From Deltaproteobacteria bacterium (GTDB taxonomy: Bacteria > Desulfobacterota > BSN033 > UBA1163), in NCBI GenBank assembly GCA_016875155.1, contig VGSD01000070.1:1-10018 (forward strand): a DNA stretch of 10,018 nucleotides, in the 5' to 3' direction. Positions within the stretch are counted from its first letter, which is position 1, and each line of letters begins with the position of its first letter. The position numbers and the translations under genes are program-made. This document shows positions 6,901 to 10,018 of the stretch, piece after piece. The notes under the pieces are model-generated. The model made no database searches, had not been told where the DNA came from, and saw nothing but the letters and a program-made list of their open reading frames with translations.

Positions 6901-8353
6901 CAGGGATGATCGTATCGACCTCCAGGAGGAACTCCGATCCCTGAATTGGAATGGGCCTTCTTCGTCCGGACGAATCCGGTTCTCCCAATTCCATGCGGAG
7001 GCACCGGAGAGAGGAGATCTTTCCATCCTTAAGAATGATCTCTGACGGAGCAGTGAGAAACTGGAATTTGATTCCCTCTTCATCCGCCTCTTTCACATCT
7101 TCCTCATAGGCAGGCATCTCATCCCGCGAGCGTCGGTAAACGATCGTAACTTCTTCTGAACCGAGACGCAGGGCCGAACGCGCCGCATCGATTGCCACAT
7201 TTCCGCCACCGATCACAGCTACTCTTTTCCCCACTTCGACCTTCTGGCCAAGGTTGACGTTTCGCAGGAAGACAACGCCAGGGATGACATTGGAGTTGTC
7301 CTCGCCAGGGATGTTCAGTTTCTGATCCTGATGGGCGCCTATGCCGAGAAAGACAGACCGATATCCCTGATGGAAGAGATCATCGATGGTGAGACTTGGG
7401 CCGATGGGGGAATTGGTTTTAATCTCCACGCCAAGGGACTGAATGGTCTTGATCTCTTCGGACAGAATATCTCTCGGAAGGCGGTAGGAAGGAATGCCCG
7501 CATAAAGCATTCCACCGGTGACCGAAAGGGCTTCAAAGATCGTAACCGGATATCCTTTCAAGGCCAAATAGGCAGCTGCTGTTAACCCTGCGGGCCCGGA
7601 GCCAACAATAGCCACCTTCTCTTCCTTTACCTCATCTTTCTTTAAGGAAAATTCTGCCTTGACCTGGTCCGCAACGAATCGTTTCAATTCACAGATCGCA
7701 ACGGGTTCATCCAGATCCTTTCGGTTGCACTCTTTTTCGCAGGGGTGGGGGCAGATCCGGCCCAGAACTCCGGGAAGGGGCAGGTTCTCCTGGATGAGAG
7801 TGAGGGCCTCCTTATATTTCCCAGTCCCGATCAGAGCAACGTAGCCCTGGACATTGATTCCGGAGGGGCAGGTGAGGCCGCAGGGAGCCCGGTCCCCTTT
7901 TTCAATCGTGAAGATATTGGGGAATGCCTGCGCATAGGGCCGATAGATGGCTTTCCGGTCCACCAGGGCTTCGTCAAATTGGCTTTTGATAAGTACCGGG
8001 CAGGCCTGAGGACATTCTCCGCACCCTGTGCATTTGGAGGGATCGACGAAACGGGATTTCTTTTTGACGGAGACTTCGAAATTTCCAGGTTCGCCCTTAA
8101 CCTCCATCACTTCGGAGTAGGTGAGGGGCATGATGTTGAGATGACGGCCTGCCTCGACCAGCTTTGGAGAAAGAATGCACATCGAGCAGTCATTGGTAGG
8201 AAAAGTCTTGTCGAGCTGAGCCATCACTCCGCCAATGGCAGGTGAGGATTCCACAAGATAAACATAGTAGCCAGATTCAGCGAGGTCGAGAGAGGCTTGA
8301 ATTCCTGCGATCCCGCCGCCCACGACCATCACAGCGCCAACTTTTTCTTTCAT
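3914..8353 (-). CDS. hdrL: Two-module HdrA with inserted GltD-like NAD(P)H module (HdrL type)
   Basis: Giant HdrA-family iron-sulfur flavoprotein of 1479 residues; a methanogen HdrA has roughly 650. Order of parts: FAD fold GGGIAG 12-17; NDCSMC with C56/C59; ferredoxin C108, C111, C114, C118. Next is a GltD-like insert, about 153-617, with Fe-S domain cysteines 158, 162, 201, 205, 209, a dinucleotide fold GSGPAG 251-256, NAD(P)H fold GGGNVA 382-387 and flavin motif AGGDA from 524. A six-cysteine segment (618-634) is followed by the rest of HdrA module 1 (C717 region). Module 2 starts with the HdrA N-domain (C926-H-C928, C961, C986, C1018), then FAD fold GGGLSG 1065-1070, and ends in two ferredoxin motifs (C1406/1409/1412/1416 and C1439/1442/1445/1449). 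I prefer ATG 8353, with AAAGGGA just upstream, over an in-frame TTG at 8371. The stop is a tandem TGA-TAA. The likely role is flavin-based electron bifurcation or confurcation, coupling NAD(P)H, ferredoxin and HdrBC. The family is certain, the reaction inferred. Confidence 0.95.
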   Translation of the reverse strand: MKEKVGAVMVVGGGIAGIQASLDLAESGYYVYLVESSPAIGGVMAQLDKTFPTNDCSMCILSPKLVEAGRHLNIMPLTYSEVMEVKGEPGNFEVSVKKKSRFVDPSKCTGCGECPQACPVLIKSQFDEALVDRKAIYRPYAQAFPNIFTIEKGDRAPCGLTCPSGINVQGYVALIGTGKYKEALTLIQENLPLPGVLGRICPHPCEKECNRKDLDEPVAICELKRFVADQVKAEFSLKKDEVKEEKVAIVGSGPAGLTAAAYLALKGYPVTIFEALSVTGGMLYAGIPSYRLPRDILSEEIKTIQSLGVEIKTNSPIGPSLTIDDLFHQGYRSVFLGIGAHQDQKLNIPGEDNSNVIPGVVFLRNVNLGQKVEVGKRVAVIGGGNVAIDAARSALRLGSEEVTIVYRRSRDEMPAYEEDVKEADEEGIKFQFLTAPSEIILKDGKISSLRCLRMELGEPDSSGRRRPIPIQGSEFLLEVDTIIPAIGQTPDLSFLKGMELETTMQGTIKVDPTTLQTSKKGVFAGGDAVSGPWIAIEAVAAGKEAAVSIDRFLRGKDLQEGRKKPDIEKARFEEIYRDQPKALRAHMETIPLEERRRTFSEVKKGFTEEEAKREALRCLNCGLCSECLQCVAICKAGAINHQIEEETIHFNVGSIILSPGFDEFDANRLAAYGYGRLANVITSIQFERILSASGPFQGNLLRLSDRTSPKKVAWIQCAGSRDMTGNGGNEYCSSVCCMYAIKEAVIAKEHHHEVEPTIFYMDIRAHGKDFDAYFERAKKEYGVRFIRSMISRVAEKPKSKNLVISYVDSEGKLKEEEFDLVVLSVGLTPSTGAKELATKLGLELDAYGFCKTEEFTPLQTSQPGVYVCGAFQGPKDIPETVAQASGAVAAASSLLSDVRGTLTTKKDYPEETEVSGQKPRIGVFVCHCGINIGGVVNVPEVKDYARTLEDVVFVEENLYTCSQDTQEKIKKAVEENQLNRVVVASCSPRTHEPMFQETIRETGLNKYLFEMTNIRDQCSWVHMHQPKEATEKAKELLRMAVAKSHLLQPLKEPLVEVIKKGLVIGGGLSGMKAALGLAQQGFDCALIERESELGGNLRHIYHTIEGNDPQGLLRKTINEVLENPRIEVFKNSELKSLNGYVGNFKSVISTNGVDKEYEHGVVIVAVGAKESLPKEYFYGEDPKVITQKELEEKIGLHPKDLSRSRHIAMIQCVGSRIPEHPNCSRICCSVAVKNALKIKEKSPDTKVTILYRDIRTYGLMEQYYTRAREQGVEFIQYDLDSKPDLNIAEGKLLLKVKDKILGEEVSLQPDLVVLASAILPYENEALAKMLKVPLTADGFFLEAHMKLRPVDFATDGIFLAGLAHFPKSISESISQADAAVARATASVAKGYVSVLPTISEVDQMRCVGCGLCELLCPFNAIRVIDTGKGSKAETIAASCKGCGVCSASCPQKAATVHHFSDEQLIAQIEALGTAKEKAA

Positions 8354-8357
8354 TGTA

Positions 8358-8364
8358 TCCCTTT
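8358..8364 (-). promoter_or_regulatory. Ribosome-binding site of the large hdrA (hdrL)
   Basis: AAAGGGA on the minus strand. The AAGG core lies 6 nt before the ATG at 8353. It supports that ATG over the TTG codon at 8371, which the Shine-Dalgarno would otherwise fall behind. Confidence 0.65.
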
Positions 8365-8414
8365 CAGTCAATTAACTCATGCGATTTTTTCTTATACATT
8401 TAGCGCAGTATTTT

Positions 8415-8488
8415 AAATTCCAATCACCAAACTCCAATAACCAAAAATTGGTTATTGGAGTTTATTTGATGATTGGTGTTTGGAATTT
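8415..8488. repeat. Long composite palindrome between hdrB and the large hdrA
   Basis: The core is a perfect inverted repeat of 16 bp (8429-8444 and 8448-8463) around a 3-nt AAA loop. An outer pair of 14-nt arms (8415-8428 and 8475-8488, one mismatch) extends the stem, leaving an 11-nt bulge on one side. The arms share the words CCAAT and CCAA, so the unit looks built from shorter repeated words. It fills most of the 148-bp gap. It lacks a U-tract at its downstream minus-strand side, so it is not a standard terminator, but it could attenuate transcription or protect mRNA ends. It resembles palindromic intergenic repeats dispersed in many bacterial genomes. Copy number elsewhere cannot be seen here. 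Confidence 0.75.
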
Positions 8489-8501
8489 GGTGATTCGCAT
8501 A

Positions 8502-9353
8502 TTATATCAATCCCTTTCCACCCAATGCCTTGATGGGGTCGGTGATGTGGTGATGGAGCCACTTCTTGGTATCTTTGTGGCCCAGAGCCAATCCCATGAG
8601 CTCTGAAAAATAGAGAATGGGGATATCGAAATGATCTCCGACCTCCTTGCCCAATTCATCCTGCCGAGTATCGAGATTGGAATGGCACATAGGACAGCCA
8701 GTGACCAGGCAGTCCGCCTCTGTCTCTTTAGCCATAGAGAGTATTTTTCCACTCAACCTTCTGACGATATCGGTTCGCGTCATCACCAGGCTTGCTCCAC
8801 AACAGTCCGCCTTATAGGACCAGGGGATGGGGTCAGCACCCAGTATTTCCATCAGCCGGTCCATATGAGTGGGATCTTCATATCGCTTGATTCCAGTCAA
8901 TTGGGGAGGACGAACCGTCAGGCATCCATAATAGCAGACGACCTTGAGGCCCTTGAGGGGTTTGACCCGTTTCTTCTTCACCTCTTCGAGAATAGGTTCA
9001 TCACAAAAGAAGTCGAGGGAGTATCGGATGGGAACGTTTCCCTGATAGGAAAACGAGAGTTTCTTGGAGTGTTCCTTCACCTCTTTTTCAGCCACCTTAA
9101 AACGGCTGTAACAAGCCACGCAGGGAATGAGCAACTCGCGAGGAGTCTTCTCTGCGATCGCGAGATTTCGGGCAGCGAGATCGATGGCCAGCACTTCGTC
9201 CGTACAGTGAGCCGAACTGGCTCCGCAACAGGTCCAATCCTCCAACTCATGGAGATGGAGGCCGAGGATTTCTGACACGCCCCGGATCGATTCGTCATAT
9301 TCCCTTGCGGTCCCATGCAGGGAGCACCCTGGATAGTAAGAAACCTCTTTCAC
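8502..9353 (-). CDS. hdrB: HdrB-like subunit, two CCG domains (non-cubane Fe-S)
   Basis: Heterodisulfide reductase subunit B-type protein of 283 residues, a normal length. Two cysteine-rich CCG domains are complete. The first has C10, C42-C43 and C78-x2-C81. The second has C144, C184-C185 and C220-x2-C223. In methanogen HdrB these sets bind two non-cubane [4Fe-4S] clusters that cleave the CoM-S-S-CoB disulfide. A bacterium would be expected to use another disulfide or acceptor, which the sequence does not reveal. The start is GTG at 9353, chosen because a perfect AGGAGG (9359-9364) sits 5 nt upstream and the family N-terminus (YYPGCSLHGTAREYD) follows at once. It lies 40 bp after hdrC, and the two very probably share a transcript. 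After its stop comes a 148-bp gap with a large palindrome before the big hdrA. No key cysteine is missing. Confidence 0.95.
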   Translation of the reverse strand: MKEVSYYPGCSLHGTAREYDESIRGVSEILGLHLHELEDWTCCGASSAHCTDEVLAIDLAARNLAIAEKTPRELLIPCVACYSRFKVAEKEVKEHSKKLSFSYQGNVPIRYSLDFFCDEPILEEVKKKRVKPLKGLKVVCYYGCLTVRPPQLTGIKRYEDPTHMDRLMEILGADPIPWSYKADCCGASLVMTRTDIVRRLSGKILSMAKETEADCLVTGCPMCHSNLDTRQDELGKEVGDHFDIPILYFSELMGLALGHKDTKKWLHHHITDPIKALGGKGLI

Positions 9354-9358
9354 TTTTT

Positions 9359-9364
9359 CCTCCT
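9359..9364 (-). promoter_or_regulatory. Ribosome-binding site of hdrB
   Basis: Perfect AGGAGG on the minus strand, 5 nt before a GTG codon. It decides the non-ATG start of hdrB and is the strongest Shine-Dalgarno in the window. Confidence 0.85.
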
Positions 9365-9393
9365 ATGATTCGTGGTCATTGACCGTTGTGTGT

Positions 9394-9930
9394 TCACTGT
9401 TTCCCTTTCTCAAAAGAGTTAAAGATCTCTTTGATCTCTCTTCCGCCTCCGAATTTAGAGGGGAAGAGTTTAATCTTTCCTTTACGGTACATCTTCCATC
9501 CCAGGGAGGCATCCTTGAAGAAGTCCTTCGTTTTTGTTTTAAACTGGAGGATGAGGCTTAGCTCGTGAATGCGGCCCTTCGATCTGATCGTATCAAGGAA
9601 GACGGAATGGAAAATGGGGACGTCCTTCTCACCCGGTTTGATCCCGGACCGAATGGCAATCTCCCTCAAGGTATCCATGATCTTGGCAATGTCGATGTTA
9701 TTGGGGCATCGGACACTACACGCATAACAGGAGGCGCAGATCCATATTGTTTTCGAACCGAGGACCTTCTCCTTATGATCGTACTGAATGTGGCGCAGGA
9801 CCTGATTGGGGAGGATGTCCATGGCATAGGCCACTGGACAGCCTGCCGAACACTTCTGACACTGATAGCAGGCCTGTACGTTTTCACCGCTGGCCTGAGC
9901 TATCTCTGAAATAAGAGGATTTACATTCAT
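9394..9930 (-). CDS. hdrC: HdrC-like subunit, two [4Fe-4S] ferredoxin protein
   Basis: Heterodisulfide reductase subunit C-type protein of 178 residues, close to the usual HdrC length. It relays electrons between the HdrA flavin subunit and HdrB in a cytoplasmic complex. Two classical cluster motifs are visible: C21-x2-C24-x2-C27-x3-C31-P and C65-x2-C68-x2-C71-x3-C75-P. The rest is helical and charged, ending in a Lys-rich tail, with no signal peptide or membrane segment. I chose the ATG at 9930 because GAGG (9937-9940) lies 6 nt upstream. The adjacent ATG at 9933 would leave only 3 nt. A TTG at 10002 keeps the frame open upstream, but has no ribosome-binding site that I can see and would put the hairpin at 9948-9966 inside the gene. 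It is the first Hdr gene visible, 40 bp ahead of hdrB. The family call is firm. The natural substrate of the complex is not known from sequence. Confidence 0.93.
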   Translation of the reverse strand: MNVNPLISEIAQASGENVQACYQCQKCSAGCPVAYAMDILPNQVLRHIQYDHKEKVLGSKTIWICASCYACSVRCPNNIDIAKIMDTLREIAIRSGIKPGEKDVPIFHSVFLDTIRSKGRIHELSLILQFKTKTKDFFKDASLGWKMYRKGKIKLFPSKFGGGREIKEIFNSFEKGKQ

Positions 9931-9947
9931 CATTGACCTCGTCTCAT

Positions 9948-9966
9948 TGGAGGGATTGTCCCTCCA
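9948..9966. promoter_or_regulatory. Perfect 8-bp hairpin in the hdrC leader
   Basis: TGGAGGGA, loop TTG, then TCCCTCCA form a perfect stem of 8 bp, ending 7 nt upstream of the GAGG ribosome-binding site of hdrC. In RNA it would fold beside the initiation region, and one arm contains a GGAGGGA that resembles a Shine-Dalgarno. It could be a 5'-leader structure or an operator. No run of U follows, so it is not a classical terminator. The rest of the leader (to 10018) shows a weak -10-like TATTAT at 10002-10007 on the minus strand whose -35 would be outside the window, so I do not call a promoter. Confidence 0.4.
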
Positions 9967-10018
9967 GAATGGGTTGTTTTTGGGGCTGGGTAGGGAGTTC
10001 AATAATAAAAGATGTCCC

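Noticed and set aside
6604..7083. A 159-residue minus-strand frame and a facing 149-residue plus-strand frame
   Set aside because: Both overlap the GltD-like region of the large hdrA, are rich in Arg/Ser, and show no domain or ribosome-binding site. They are shadows.
8354..8371. TTG start six codons upstream for the large hdrA
   Set aside because: The Shine-Dalgarno AAAGGGA lies within these codons and positions the ATG at 8353. The paralog and family N-termini also begin shortly before the GxGxxG motif.

Overview
The window is one minus-strand gene cluster, read from high to low coordinates, for a soluble heterodisulfide reductase (Hdr)-type iron-sulfur flavoprotein complex: hdrC (9930-9394), hdrB (9353-8502), a very large hdrA with an inserted GltD-like module (hdrL type, 8353-3914), mvhD (3769-3014) and a second large hdrA (2932 to past position 1). 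The plus strand shows no credible gene. Long frames opposite these genes are shadows. No rRNA, tRNA, CRISPR array, insertion sequence or transposase was seen.

Organism: a strict anaerobe is very likely, because every protein is built around oxygen-sensitive [4Fe-4S] clusters. Bacterial-style Shine-Dalgarno sites, base composition near 50% G+C, large two-module HdrA proteins and palindromic intergenic repeats suggest a bacterium of the sulfate-reducing or syntrophic Desulfobacterota type rather than a methanogen. This is inference. No taxonomic marker lies in the window.

How the genes fit together: by family knowledge, HdrB (two CCG domains) and HdrC (two [4Fe-4S] clusters) form the disulfide-reducing arm. 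HdrA carries the FAD that can bifurcate electrons, and MvhD passes electrons to HdrA from a donor such as a hydrogenase or formate dehydrogenase. No such donor is encoded here. The larger HdrA instead carries a complete NAD(P)H:acceptor-type GltD module inside its first half, so NAD(P)H is the most obvious partner. Both HdrA proteins have the same unusual plan. Module 1 has FAD and the inserted ferredoxin region. Module 2 has the CHCG N-domain, a second FAD fold and C-terminal ferredoxins. They are clear paralogs, and the GltD insertion is the main difference.

Layout of non-coding DNA: 9931-10018 is the hdrC leader, with an 8-bp hairpin. The 40-bp hdrC-hdrB gap holds only a perfect ribosome-binding site. 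The next three junctions (8354-8501, 3770-3913, 2933-3013) each hold a different AT-rich or purine/pyrimidine-biased inverted repeat.
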